Origin: Alistipes sp.
GTDB taxonomy: Bacteria > Bacteroidota > Bacteroidia > Bacteroidales > Rikenellaceae
NCBI GenBank assembly: GCA_017531305.1
Contig: JAFXLG010000071.1
Coordinates: 1-56,501 of the forward strand
DNA length: 56,501 nucleotides
Direction of reading: 5' to 3'
Shown: piece after piece, positions 1 to 8,148 of the stretch
Layout: each line of letters begins with the position of its first letter
Position numbering within the stretch: position 1 is the stretch's first letter
Notes under the pieces: model-generated
Told to the model about the DNA's origin: nothing
The model's database searches: none
The model's input: only the letters and a program-made list of their open reading frames with translations
Translations under genes and position numbers: made by a program

Positions 1-125
1 TATATTGTCTCCATGGTCGCCATAATAACCGCCAAACCGAGAGTTAGTGGAACGAATAGCCAGTGATAGCCAGCCGTAAGTGCAAATTGCATCCTTGACC
101 AATCTACTAATGCAGTTTCTACCAT
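1..125 (-). CDS. cydA: Cytochrome bd oxidase subunit I, N-terminal part (cut by window edge)
   Basis: Only the first 41 codons are present; the gene runs off the left edge. The translation contains [15 protein letters not shown] followed by [18 protein letters not shown], which is the characteristic first helix of CydA, the quinol-oxidising subunit of cytochrome bd oxidase in the inner membrane. His21 matches the conserved haem b595 ligand of the family (His19 in E. coli). It begins 20 bp after the stop of the DUF4492 gene, so the two are probably one operon, with cydB expected beyond the edge. No strong ribosome binding site is visible, as is usual in Bacteroidota. Confidence 0.93.
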   Translation of the reverse strand, partial: MVETALVDWSRMQFALTAGYHWLFVPLTLGLAVIMATMETI

Positions 126-145
126 AATTATGAAGTTTTATAAAG

Positions 146-358
146 TTAATAGCTGGGGTTTGTGAGCTGATCTCCAATATATTCGATGCGTTGCTGTTTG
201 CTTTTGCCTGCGAGTGTGGGGCGGAAGAAGAAGCCACGCAGTACCACAAACAGAATGATTACCTTTAGAAGAATCAACCACCATAATTGTCGACCCCAGG
301 TCATCGACCTGAATCCGTCAACATAGAAGTTCCATATCGCAATCATCCGTTTTTTCAT
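146..358 (-). CDS. DUF4492 small membrane protein of the cytochrome bd operon
   Basis: A 70-residue protein with a basic N-terminus, the motif FYVDGFRSMTWGRQLW and a single hydrophobic helix at about residues 25-45, followed by a polar tail. This matches DUF4492, a family of small proteins found in front of cydA in Bacteroidota. Its role is not established; by position it may assist assembly or stability of cytochrome bd. It is the first gene of the operon, 20 bp before cydA, and has a good promoter 25 bp upstream of its start. Confidence 0.85.
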   Translation of the reverse strand: MKKRMIAIWNFYVDGFRSMTWGRQLWWLILLKVIILFVVLRGFFFRPTLAGKSKQQRIEYIGDQLTNPSY

Positions 359-382
359 TGCCTATAGAGCTGTTTGTTATTA

Positions 383-414
383 CAAATATACGAAAAATAA
401 ACTCCTGAAGCAAA
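383..414 (-). promoter_or_regulatory. Promoter of the DUF4492-cydA operon
   Basis: On the minus strand TTTGC (414-410), a 19-bp spacer and TATATTTG (390-383) match the Bacteroidota housekeeping promoter TTTG-N19/20-TAnnTTTG. It lies 25 bp before the ATG of the DUF4492 gene. Confidence 0.7.
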
Positions 415-603
415 GAGATCTCTGGGTTTAAGGACAAACCTTATTATCAATTTGCCATATTCCTTTTCAAGTTTTTTGTCCTACACGTCAAAATTAGTAC
501 ATTTTTTATTAAATACGAATCATTTAAAAGAAAGATACGGGCGATTCACCCTCAGATTATGACGTTTCGCCAAGAATATATGGGAAAATCGAGATACAAG
601 TAT

Positions 604-611
604 TACTTTTG
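604..611 (+). promoter_or_regulatory. -7 box for the outer-membrane barrel gene
   Basis: TACTTTTG fits TAnnTTTG and lies 26 bp before the ATG at 638. No convincing -33 TTTG is seen at the usual spacing. The rest of the 359-637 gap holds only AT-rich sequence and the two divergent promoters. Confidence 0.5.
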
Positions 612-637
612 TGGCAAACTAAAAAAAGTTATATCCC

Positions 638-3505
638 ATGAGAAAATTTTTATTACTCTCTCTGACAATCATGATTTCGATGACTGCTCTTGCGCAGTCT
701 AAAACAACTCAGATCAACGGTACATTGATCAGCATCGAGCAGAAGGATACCGTAGGAGTTGTAGGTGCTGCCATCGAGCTTACATCATTACGCGACACTT
801 TGGATAAAAAATACACCATCTCGGCAATCCGAGGTGCATACCAATTCAAGAATATCCCAGCAGGAGAGTATCGTATGACAGCAACTTCGTTGGGTTATAA
901 GACAGCCGTTCAGCAGATCAAGGTTACGGGCGAAAAGACCATGACTATTCCCGCATGGATGATTGAGGAGGATAATCTCCGAATCGAGGCGGTAAGTGTA
1001 ACCACTCAAGCTGTGCGCACCACTATCAACGGTGATACTATTGTATATAATGCCGCTGCATATAAGGTTCTTCCCGATGCCGATGCCGATGAATTGTTGG
1101 CAAAGATGCCAGGTATCAAGGTTGATGGCGGTACGGTAGAGGCTCAGGGTGAGGCAGTGCAGAAAATCTTGATTGATGGACGTGAGTTCTTCGGTAATGA
1201 CGTTTCTACCGCTATCAAGACCCTGCCAGCCGAGGCTATCAAGTCGGTAGAGGTATTTGATAAGCTCAGCGATGAGGCAGAGTTTTCGGGTATTGACGAT
1301 GGTAACAGCTACAAGGCTATCAATATCGTCACTCACAACAAGATGAAGACCGCCATCTTCGGTAAGATGAATGCTCAATACGCCTTCGAGCCTCGCTCAT
1401 ACGAGGAGACTCAGCACTACGGTAGCGTTGACGGCAACCTGAACTTCTTCCGTGAGAAATCTAAGACTACGCTTCGTTTCCGCGCCAACAACATGAACGG
1501 AAATGCCGATTCTAAGATGGGTATGGGAGGTTTGAACTACATCAATGCTTGGGGTGATAAGGATGCCATCAAGTTGGAAGGTAGTTACACTTTCAATGCC
1601 AACAACAATAAGCATAAAAGCTGGACTGAGCGCGATTACTTCCTGACCGAGGAAGAGCTCAACTCACCAAATCCAGACGAGATCTATGAGCACTACGAGA
1701 GCAATAGCCACAACCAGAATAAGAGCTATAACCACAACTTCAACTCTCGTTTCGAGTGGCGTATATCTCCTCGTCAGCGACTTATGTTGCGTGCACAGGT
1801 ATCCTTCAACGACAACAGTGGCAATAATGGTAGCATAAGCGACTACTACCCTATCAGCGGTATAGATTATATCACACTGCAGAACTGGGGTCACAGCAAT
1901 AGCAATGGTCTGAATACCAATATCAATGGTAACTACTTCTTGCGCTTGGGCGAGAAGGCTGGTCGTACGCTTAACATCAACTTCAACGCCAACTATTCGG
2001 ACAACAACTCTGGTAGCGAGAACTACTCAGAGCGTAGAGTTGATGAAGCTGTGCAGCAGCGTTCAACTTCAGACAACCACAACTACCGTATCAATGGAAA
2101 TATTACATACGCTGAGCCTATCGGTGACCGCGCTCAGGTAACCGTTGGTTACAACGTGAATTATAGCGATTCAAATGCCGACCGTCTGACTCACCTCTAT
2201 GATTTCGAGAATCAGATCTATCAGGAGCAGATCAGCCCTGAGTATTCGAATCGTAACGCCACTACATACCTCACTCAGCGTGTAGGTCCTGGTTTCCGTT
2301 TCAGCAACGATGGTACCACTATCTCTGGTATGCTTAACTATCAGCACGTGGCAATGAACTCGGAGCGAGTATATCCAGCAGTCTTTGTATTGCCTCGTAA
2401 GACATTCGAGAATTTGACTTACTCGGTGATGACTCGTATCAAGCTCAACATGGAGAACCGTATCTCATTGCGCGTAAGTTCCAATACCAGCAACCCATCG
2501 GTAAATCAGTTGCAGGATGTAGTAGATATTTCGAACGTCAACCACATTTCGGCAGGTAATCCAAACCTTAAGCCATCGTACTCACACCGTGCCAACTTCA
2601 ACTATACTCATTCGGGTATTGAGCGTGGTACAACATTCTCTATCAACTTTGGAGGATCGAAGGTACAGCGTGCTATCGTAAATTCAGTGATCAAGAACCA
2701 GCCTGGTTATCCTATCTATAGTGCCGATGGCAAGGAGTTGCTCACTACCCTTTCGCCAACAGGTCAGTATTCACGTCCTGTGAACATCAACGGTGATTGG
2801 AGTTACAACGGAGGTGTCTCATACGGATTCCCTCTTAACTTCATCGGCTGTAACTTCAACATCGATGCTCACGGATCATACTCTCAGCAACCTTCGCTCA
2901 TCAACGATATCCTCAATAAGTCGAAGCGTTACACTTTGGGTGGTGGCGTTATGTTGGGTTCAAACTTCAGCGAGTACGTAGATTTCCGTTTCCGTTACTC
3001 ACCTAACTACAACAACGTACGCAACACCATGTCAACAAACGGTGACAACGAGTATATCCAGCACAACCTCAACGGTAACATCCGCGTGGTATTTGGCTTC
3101 GGTCTTACTCTGCACGCCAACGGTAACTACTTCAAGTATGTGGGTCTTAATAACACAGCCCAGAACTTGGATCGTGAGGAGTTGATCTGTAACTTCGGTA
3201 TCGGTATGAAGATTTTGAAGAAGCTCGGCGAGGTTCAGCTCATTGCAAACGATGTATTCAACCAGAACGAGGGCTTCAACCGCTCATGGAACTCACAGTT
3301 CATGCAGAACTCTACAAGCAGTGTGATTGGTCGTTACTACGGCGTACGCTTCACATACAACCTGCGTCACTACGGCAAAACTCGCAAGGGTAATGTAATT
3401 GACGATAGTCGTCATCGCGACAGCGAGGGTGGATTCATGCCAGGTGGCATGGGTGGCTATGGCGGCGGATTCGGCGGTGGCGGTGGATTCCGTGGCGGAT
3501 TCTAA
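638..3505 (+). CDS. TonB-receptor-like outer-membrane beta-barrel protein with Gly-rich tail
   Basis: A 955-residue outer-membrane protein. It has a signal peptide (about 1-19, ending TALA/Q), a carboxypeptidase-regulatory-like beta-sandwich (about 25-110), a plug-like segment with ELLAKMPGIKVDGG and ILIDGREFFGND (about 150-190), and a long aromatic- and Asn-rich barrel to about residue 925. This is the OMP_b-brl_3/TonB-dependent receptor architecture. No SusD-like partner is nearby, so substrate binding by a Sus-type pair is unlikely; metal or peptide uptake, or surface anchoring, is possible. The last 25 residues are almost pure Gly/Phe/Met, beyond the expected barrel end. It stands alone, with a strong terminator 22 bp downstream. 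Confidence 0.88.
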   Translation: MRKFLLLSLTIMISMTALAQSKTTQINGTLISIEQKDTVGVVGAAIELTSLRDTLDKKYTISAIRGAYQFKNIPAGEYRMTATSLGYKTAVQQIKVTGEKTMTIPAWMIEEDNLRIEAVSVTTQAVRTTINGDTIVYNAAAYKVLPDADADELLAKMPGIKVDGGTVEAQGEAVQKILIDGREFFGNDVSTAIKTLPAEAIKSVEVFDKLSDEAEFSGIDDGNSYKAINIVTHNKMKTAIFGKMNAQYAFEPRSYEETQHYGSVDGNLNFFREKSKTTLRFRANNMNGNADSKMGMGGLNYINAWGDKDAIKLEGSYTFNANNNKHKSWTERDYFLTEEELNSPNPDEIYEHYESNSHNQNKSYNHNFNSRFEWRISPRQRLMLRAQVSFNDNSGNNGSISDYYPISGIDYITLQNWGHSNSNGLNTNINGNYFLRLGEKAGRTLNINFNANYSDNNSGSENYSERRVDEAVQQRSTSDNHNYRINGNITYAEPIGDRAQVTVGYNVNYSDSNADRLTHLYDFENQIYQEQISPEYSNRNATTYLTQRVGPGFRFSNDGTTISGMLNYQHVAMNSERVYPAVFVLPRKTFENLTYSVMTRIKLNMENRISLRVSSNTSNPSVNQLQDVVDISNVNHISAGNPNLKPSYSHRANFNYTHSGIERGTTFSINFGGSKVQRAIVNSVIKNQPGYPIYSADGKELLTTLSPTGQYSRPVNINGDWSYNGGVSYGFPLNFIGCNFNIDAHGSYSQQPSLINDILNKSKRYTLGGGVMLGSNFSEYVDFRFRYSPNYNNVRNTMSTNGDNEYIQHNLNGNIRVVFGFGLTLHANGNYFKYVGLNNTAQNLDREELICNFGIGMKILKKLGEVQLIANDVFNQNEGFNRSWNSQFMQNSTSSVIGRYYGVRFTYNLRHYGKTRKGNVIDDSRHRDSEGGFMPGGMGGYGGGFGGGGGFRGGF

Positions 3506-3527
3506 TCAACCTGATCAAGAGAAGACA

Positions 3528-3566
3528 AAAAAATATCCTGTTGCTTTTCGCAACAGGATATTTTTT
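3528..3566. terminator. Bidirectional terminator between barrel gene and folB
   Basis: A 17-bp perfect stem (3528-3544 with 3550-3566) with a 5-base loop, A-rich on the left and T-rich on the right, so it can serve both convergent genes. Confidence 0.9.
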
Positions 3567-3576
3567 ATACCAAGCA

Positions 3577-3930
3577 CTACCCTTTCAAAGTTACGCTCGC
3601 CTTGGCAACCTTACCACCAAGTGGTGGAGCGAGTTTTGCTACCGTACACTCTATCTGCTCGATATGAGGATAGAGAGCTCTTACCGCAGAGATTATTCTC
3701 AACGCAACAGCCTCGATGGTACGTTGCTTATGAGCCATTACCTCCTTCACCTTCTGATACACCTCAAAGTAGTTCACCGCCTGAGAGACATCGTCCTGCT
3801 CAGCCACTGCGCCCAACTCGGTAGTGATCTTCAGATCGACAGTGAAACGATTGCCCACCTTCTGCTCCAGATCGTAGCACCCATGATAGGCACGAAATTC
3901 CATCTGGTGAAGTTCTATGGTGTAGAGCAT
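3577..3930 (-). CDS. folB: Dihydroneopterin aldolase
   Basis: A 117-residue protein of normal length for FolB, which converts 7,8-dihydroneopterin to 6-hydroxymethyl-dihydropterin and glycolaldehyde in folate synthesis in the cytoplasm. Family motifs are present: FRAYHGCYDLEQKVGNRF near the N-terminus, VNYFEVY, TIEAVA, and KLAPPLGGKV near the C-terminus. It is last in a minus-strand run with tyrS (19 bp upstream) and dnaX; the terminator at 3528-3566 closes the unit. Confidence 0.95.
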   Translation of the reverse strand: MLYTIELHQMEFRAYHGCYDLEQKVGNRFTVDLKITTELGAVAEQDDVSQAVNYFEVYQKVKEVMAHKQRTIEAVALRIISAVRALYPHIEQIECTVAKLAPPLGGKVAKASVTLKG

Positions 3931-3949
3931 AGCTTTATTTTCCGATTAA

Positions 3950-5248
3950 TTATTCTACGATAATCAGGTAATAATTTTTCTTACCACGCTGTGCGATCAT
4001 ATACTTACCAGCGATAAGGTCCTCCTCGGTAACCTGACGCATGGCATCGGCAACCTTCTCCTTATTCAACGATACGCCACCGCCCTGCACCATCTTGCGG
4101 CACTCGCCCTTCGATGGGAATACCTTGGTAAGATCTGCTGCCATATCGACAAACGAGCAGCCCAACTGCTCACGCTTGATGGTGAACTGAGGTACGCCCT
4201 CGAATACCTGCAACAAGGTCTGCTCATCCAACTTATGCAAAGCCTCCGATGTAGTACCACCGAAGAGTATCTGCGAAGCCTCAACAGCCTTCTCATACTC
4301 CTCAGCCGAGTGAATCATGATGGTGATCTCCTTAGCCAAAGTCTTCTGCAACTCACGCATATGAGGAGCCTCCTCGTGACGAGCGATCAACGACTCGATA
4401 GTCTCACGGTCGAGGAGTGTAAAGATCTTGATATAACGCTTAGCATCCTCATCGCTCACGTTGAGCCAGAACTGATAGAACTTATATGGCGATGTGTAGC
4501 GCGGGTCGAGCCATACGTTACCACTCTCGGTCTTACCAAACTTAGTACCATCTGCCTTGGTGATCAGAGGGCAAGTGATGGCAAAAGCCTCAGCCTCAGA
4601 GCCCAACTTACGGCGGATAAGCTCAGTACCTGTAGTGATGTTACCCCACTGATCGGCACCACCCAACTGAACCTTGCAACCCAAAGTCTGGTAGAGGTGC
4701 AAGAAGTCATAACCCTGCAAAAGCTGGTATGTAAACTCCGTAAACGACATACCCTCGCCCTCGCCGCTGAAACGCTTCTTGACAGAATCCTTAGCCATCA
4801 TGTAATTAACGGTGATGCACTTACCGATATCGCGAGCAAAATCGAGGAACGAGAACTCCTTCATCCAATCGTAGTTATTTACCAAGAGAGCCTTATTATC
4901 AGCCTCCGACTCAAAGTCGATAAGCTTCGACAGCTGACGCTTGATAGCCTCCTGATTGTGACGCAAGGTCTGCTCATCCAACAGGTTACGTTCCTGAGAC
5001 TTACCACTTGGATCACCGATCATACCTGTCGCACCACCAATCAGGGCGATAGGACGATGCCCACACATCTGAAAATGCTTCAAAATCATCACACCGACCA
5101 AGTGACCGATATGCAATGAATCAGCCGTAGGGTCAATACCCAAGTAGGCTGTTGTCATCTCCTTCTCGAGCTGCTCCTTGGCACCAGGCATGATCGTGTG
5201 GATCATACCGCGCCACTCCAACTCCTCAACAAAATTCTTTGTAGCCAT
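3950..5248 (-). CDS. tyrS: Tyrosine--tRNA ligase
   Basis: A 432-residue class I aminoacyl-tRNA synthetase that charges tRNA-Tyr. The HIGH signature is HIGHL at residues 46-50; the KMSKS-equivalent loop reads KFGKT near residue 235, as in bacterial Tyr[11 protein letters not shown] and the tyrosine-binding YQLLQGYDF segment are present. A C-terminal S4-like RNA-binding domain covers about residues 360-425 ([13 protein letters not shown]). It lies 23 bp after dnaX and 19 bp before folB on the minus strand, so probably one transcript. Confidence 0.97.
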   Translation of the reverse strand: MATKNFVEELEWRGMIHTIMPGAKEQLEKEMTTAYLGIDPTADSLHIGHLVGVMILKHFQMCGHRPIALIGGATGMIGDPSGKSQERNLLDEQTLRHNQEAIKRQLSKLIDFESEADNKALLVNNYDWMKEFSFLDFARDIGKCITVNYMMAKDSVKKRFSGEGEGMSFTEFTYQLLQGYDFLHLYQTLGCKVQLGGADQWGNITTGTELIRRKLGSEAEAFAITCPLITKADGTKFGKTESGNVWLDPRYTSPYKFYQFWLNVSDEDAKRYIKIFTLLDRETIESLIARHEEAPHMRELQKTLAKEITIMIHSAEEYEKAVEASQILFGGTTSEALHKLDEQTLLQVFEGVPQFTIKREQLGCSFVDMAADLTKVFPSKGECRKMVQGGGVSLNKEKVADAMRQVTEEDLIAGKYMIAQRGKKNYYLIIVE

Positions 5249-5271
5249 ATTAATTTTAGTTTTTGTATATT

Positions 5272-7092
5272 CTATTCATACTCCATGTCGAGCTCCTTCT
5301 TGAGTTTTAGGATCAATGGGCTCTTCTGTGTCATGTATTGTATTCTATCCTCCAACTTTATTGGGCGAGACGTTTTGACCTGCTCGTTAACCACAACCTT
5401 CAGATCAATCATACCCTTGATCCCTGCCGAGCGTACTATCATCAGCAGAATCTCGGTCTTAGATCGCATAATCTCTTCGTAGAGTGCTTTGGTAGGCACC
5501 TCCACGCTAATGGTATGACCGTTGAATGTCATCGCCTCAAACGCCGTTACGAAACGTGGTCGCTCGCGCAAGATAGATTTCAGCACCTGCTCTCTATTAG
5601 CAGCTATTTTCTCAGCGCACTGCTCATCATACTCAGACTCCTTGACATCCTCCTTCTTTGTCTGAGATTCCACAACCTGTGGCACATCGTCCCTCATCAA
5701 AGAGAGTATGGATAAACCCGCAAGCGAAGAGTGATGCACCGTCTGCTGCTCTTTGGGTTGACTCTCCACCGTAGGCTTCTCAGTAACGACTGTCTCCTGC
5801 GCAACATTATTAGGCGCAGCCATAGACGACATCTGCGGCTGAACCACGGCAGATGATGCTACCACCGAAGAGGCTACACTCTTTTCTATAGGATTGCTCT
5901 TAGGAGATGGATTAACTACTGCGACACCTACAGGCGTGATTTGAGATGGCAATTCTGGAAGCAGATACTCCTCCAGAAACTCTATTACGGAGTCATTATT
6001 TTTTTTTTTGCCGAGACCTGCTATCTTCATCAGTCCCAGTTCCACGAGCAATCTCTGATTAGATGATTGTTTGATCTTACCATCTGCCTCCATTAGAATA
6101 GATATCGCACCGAAGAGGAAGTTGGTTTCACACCTTTGAGCTTGTTGCTTGTAACGCTCCATCAATCCACCCGTAAGTTCAATGAGAGATATAGCTGGAC
6201 CCTGAGCCAGCAACAAGTCTCGCATATGTTGATTCAGACCACTCATAAAAGTCTGAGCCGAGAATCCTTTGGCAAGTACCTGATCGAATTGGAGCAATGC
6301 CTCGACATAATCGCCTCCAAGCAAGAGATCAGTCATTCTAAAGAAGGTATCGTAATCAAGCACATTGAGTGTCTGCGCCACCTGCTTGTATTGCAATTCC
6401 GAGTTACAGAATGACACAGCCTTATCAAACATCGACAAGGCATCACGCATACCACCATCTGCCTTCTGGGCAATCAAGTTCAACGACTCCTCATCATACT
6501 TTACGCCTTCTGCCTGAGCAATCTGCTTGAGATATCCTACCGAATCCTCGACACGGATACGATTGAAGTCATATACCTGACAACGCGACAGAATGGTAGG
6601 GATGATCTTATGTTTCTCGGTAGTTGCCAATATAAAAATCGCGTGCTTGGGTGGCTCTTCCAAAGTCTTTAGAAAAGCATTGAACGCCTGCTGCGAAAGC
6701 ATATGCACCTCATCGATGATAAAGAGCGAGTATTTACCGATCTGAGGCATGATACGCACCTGCTCGATCAAGGCTCTGATATCATCCACCGAGTTATTCG
6801 ATGCAGCATCCAACTCGTGTATATTAAGCGAACGTCCCTCATTGAAGGCGCGGCACGACTCACACTCATTGCAAGCCTCTGCACCATTGGGGTTCATACA
6901 ATTTATAGCCTTAGCAAATATGCGGGCACATGTGGTCTTACCCACTCCGCGAGGACCGCAGAACAGATATGCGTGCGCCAACTGACCACGCTCGATAGCA
7001 TTCTTGAGCGTAGAGGTTATACTCTGCTGACCCACTACCGTAGAGAATGTGGCAGGGCGATATTTACGTGCCGATACTATAAATTCACTCAT
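5272..7092 (-). CDS. dnaX: DNA polymerase III subunit gamma/tau
   Basis: A 606-residue clamp-loader ATPase and replisome organiser. Domain I has Walker A GPRGVGKT (46-53), the four zinc cysteines C65, C74, C77 and C80, Walker B IIDEVH near 125-130, and the SRC finger near 169-171. The collar (domain III) ends near residue 358 (LVELGLMKI). A linker rich in Pro/Ser/Val/Gln (about 375-480) and a C-terminal tau-type domain follow. The codons for residues 362-365 lie in a run of eleven A (5999-6009), just after the collar; loss or gain of one A stops translation at once, which would leave a 365- to 368-residue gamma-like form (see findings). Full length is only read with exactly eleven A (or a change of three). 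First gene of the dnaX-tyrS-folB run. Confidence 0.96.
   Translation of the reverse strand: MSEFIVSARKYRPATFSTVVGQQSITSTLKNAIERGQLAHAYLFCGPRGVGKTTCARIFAKAINCMNPNGAEACNECESCRAFNEGRSLNIHELDAASNNSVDDIRALIEQVRIMPQIGKYSLFIIDEVHMLSQQAFNAFLKTLEEPPKHAIFILATTEKHKIIPTILSRCQVYDFNRIRVEDSVGYLKQIAQAEGVKYDEESLNLIAQKADGGMRDALSMFDKAVSFCNSELQYKQVAQTLNVLDYDTFFRMTDLLLGGDYVEALLQFDQVLAKGFSAQTFMSGLNQHMRDLLLAQGPAISLIELTGGLMERYKQQAQRCETNFLFGAISILMEADGKIKQSSNQRLLVELGLMKIAGLGKKKNNDSVIEFLEEYLLPELPSQITPVGVAVVNPSPKSNPIEKSVASSVVASSAVVQPQMSSMAAPNNVAQETVVTEKPTVESQPKEQQTVHHSSLAGLSILSLMRDDVPQVVESQTKKEDVKESEYDEQCAEKIAANREQVLKSILRERPRFVTAFEAMTFNGHTISVEVPTKALYEEIMRSKTEILLMIVRSAGIKGMIDLKVVVNEQVKTSRPIKLEDRIQYMTQKSPLILKLKKELDMEYE
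5999..6009 (-). other. A11 slippery run in dnaX (candidate transcriptional slippage site)
   Basis: On the coding strand the run is GGC, eleven A, then TAATGACTCC. In the main frame it reads Lys-Lys-Lys-Asn-Asn. With twelve A the next codon is TAA after four Lys; with ten A the frame reads Lys3-Ile-Met-Thr-Pro-TAA. Both alternatives end at the border between the clamp-loader core and the tau tail. Confidence 0.6.
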
Positions 7093-7100
7093 AACTTCCG

Positions 7101-7108
7101 CAAAGATA
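7101..7108 (-). promoter_or_regulatory. -7 box of dnaX, very close to the start codon
   Basis: Minus-strand TATCTTTG lies 8 bp before the dnaX ATG (7092-7090). If used, the transcript would start within a few bases of the ATG, giving an almost leaderless mRNA. No clear -33 element is seen. Confidence 0.45.
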
Positions 7109-7163
7109 TAAAAAAGTCCGAAATGGGAGGTAATTTTTATAGATATTTACCAAATAAAAGTTT

Positions 7164-7934
7164 CTACGCCTCCACAACTGTCACCTCGATGCCCCTTCCT
7201 CTAAGCATAGAGAGCATATGTGGCGAGATCCCCGAATCGGTGATAATCTGATCTATATCGTCTATCGAGCAGATGCGGCTGAAGCCTCGTCTGTCAAATT
7301 TTGAACTGTCACACAAAACTATGGTTTTCTGAGCCGAATTGATCATTGCGCGATTGAGATTAGCCTCCAAGAGGTTGGTGGTCGAGAGACCATGTTCGGG
7401 GTCGATGCCATCCACTCCGATAAAGAGCTTGCTACCCGTAAAATTCTCCAGCATGCGCTCAGCATCGCAACCTACGGCAGAAAGTGAACTGCCTCGTATA
7501 ATGCCACCAAGCTGGATAACCTCTATACGAGAAGACTTGGAAAGTACCGAAGCCACATTCAACGCCGAGGTAATTACCGTCAGACGCCCCTGCTCGACAT
7601 TGATCTCGCGTGCAAAATATTGCACCGTAGTACCCGATGCGATGATTATAGAGTCGTTGGGCTCGATGAGTTCAACAGCAGCTTTGGCAATAGCTCGCTT
7701 TTCGGCAGGCGACTGATGCTCCTTGACGTTGACATCACGGTCGCTGATATATGGGCTCATCTTGATAGCCTTGCCATGAGCTCGATAAAGTTTATTCTCA
7801 CTCTCGAGTTGAGTCAGATCCTTACGAATCGTAACTTCCGAAACGTTGAGCATGGTCGATAGCTCGGTCACGCTGAGTGATCCTTTAGCATTTAGCTCGC
7901 CGAGAATAAATTCGTGTCTTTCGCTTAATGTCAT
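7164..7934 (-). CDS. DeoR-family transcriptional regulator, probably of glycerol-3-phosphate genes
   Basis: A 256-residue regulator with an N-terminal DeoR winged helix-turn-helix (about 1-57: LSVTELSTMLNVSEVTIRKDL) and a C-terminal sugar-phosphate-binding domain (about 75-235, with IASGTTV, GGIIRGSS and LFIGVDGID). DeoR-type repressors are released by sugar phosphates. It is divergent from glpD (215 bp apart) and has the size and layout of GlpR, so glycerol-3-phosphate is the likely effector. A TTTCG-type inverted repeat at the glpD start is the probable operator, with a second copy inside glpD. Effector and target are inferred from context. Confidence 0.85.
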   Translation of the reverse strand: MTLSERHEFILGELNAKGSLSVTELSTMLNVSEVTIRKDLTQLESENKLYRAHGKAIKMSPYISDRDVNVKEHQSPAEKRAIAKAAVELIEPNDSIIIASGTTVQYFAREINVEQGRLTVITSALNVASVLSKSSRIEVIQLGGIIRGSSLSAVGCDAERMLENFTGSKLFIGVDGIDPEHGLSTTNLLEANLNRAMINSAQKTIVLCDSSKFDRRGFSRICSIDDIDQIITDSGISPHMLSMLRGRGIEVTVVEA

Positions 7935-7968
7935 CGCTTACTTGGTCTAAGTTTTGTTTTCGATGATG

Positions 7969-7999
7969 TAAAGGTAGTAATTTTGAGGCAAATGGCAAA
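7969..7999 (-). promoter_or_regulatory. Promoter of the DeoR-type regulator
   Basis: Minus-strand TTTG (7999-7996), 19-bp spacer, TACCTTTA (7976-7969), one base off the TAnnTTTG consensus, 34 bp before the start codon at 7934. Confidence 0.55.
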
Positions 8000-8045
8000 A
8001 AAATGCAAGGAAATGAGCCTTTGCGATAAAAATAGTGTAAAAATA

Positions 8046-8077
8046 TTTGCACAGGTTTTGAAATAACACTACTTTTG
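8046..8077 (+). promoter_or_regulatory. Promoter of glpD
   Basis: TTTGC (8046-8050), 19-bp spacer and TACTTTTG (8070-8077) give a full consensus Bacteroidota promoter, 71 bp before the glpD start. Confidence 0.75.
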
Positions 8078-8091
8078 TTTCGAAACGAAAG
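8077..8091. promoter_or_regulatory. Candidate DeoR-family operator at the glpD transcription start
   Basis: GTTTCGAAAC (8077-8086) is a perfect 10-bp palindrome and runs on as TTTCGAAACGAAAG (8078-8091). It starts on the last base of the -7 box, so a bound repressor would cover the transcription start. TTTCG repeats are common in operators of DeoR-family proteins. The identical 14-mer recurs inside glpD. Confidence 0.6.
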
Positions 8092-8148
8092 CAACCTTAA
8101 ATCTTCATGCAAAAATTGCATCAAAGGAAGGAATAAATTTTAGCAACA

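Noticed and set aside
4235-5119. A 294-codon plus-strand open frame inside tyrS
   Set aside because: Antisense to an unmistakable tyrS; no recognisable motifs.
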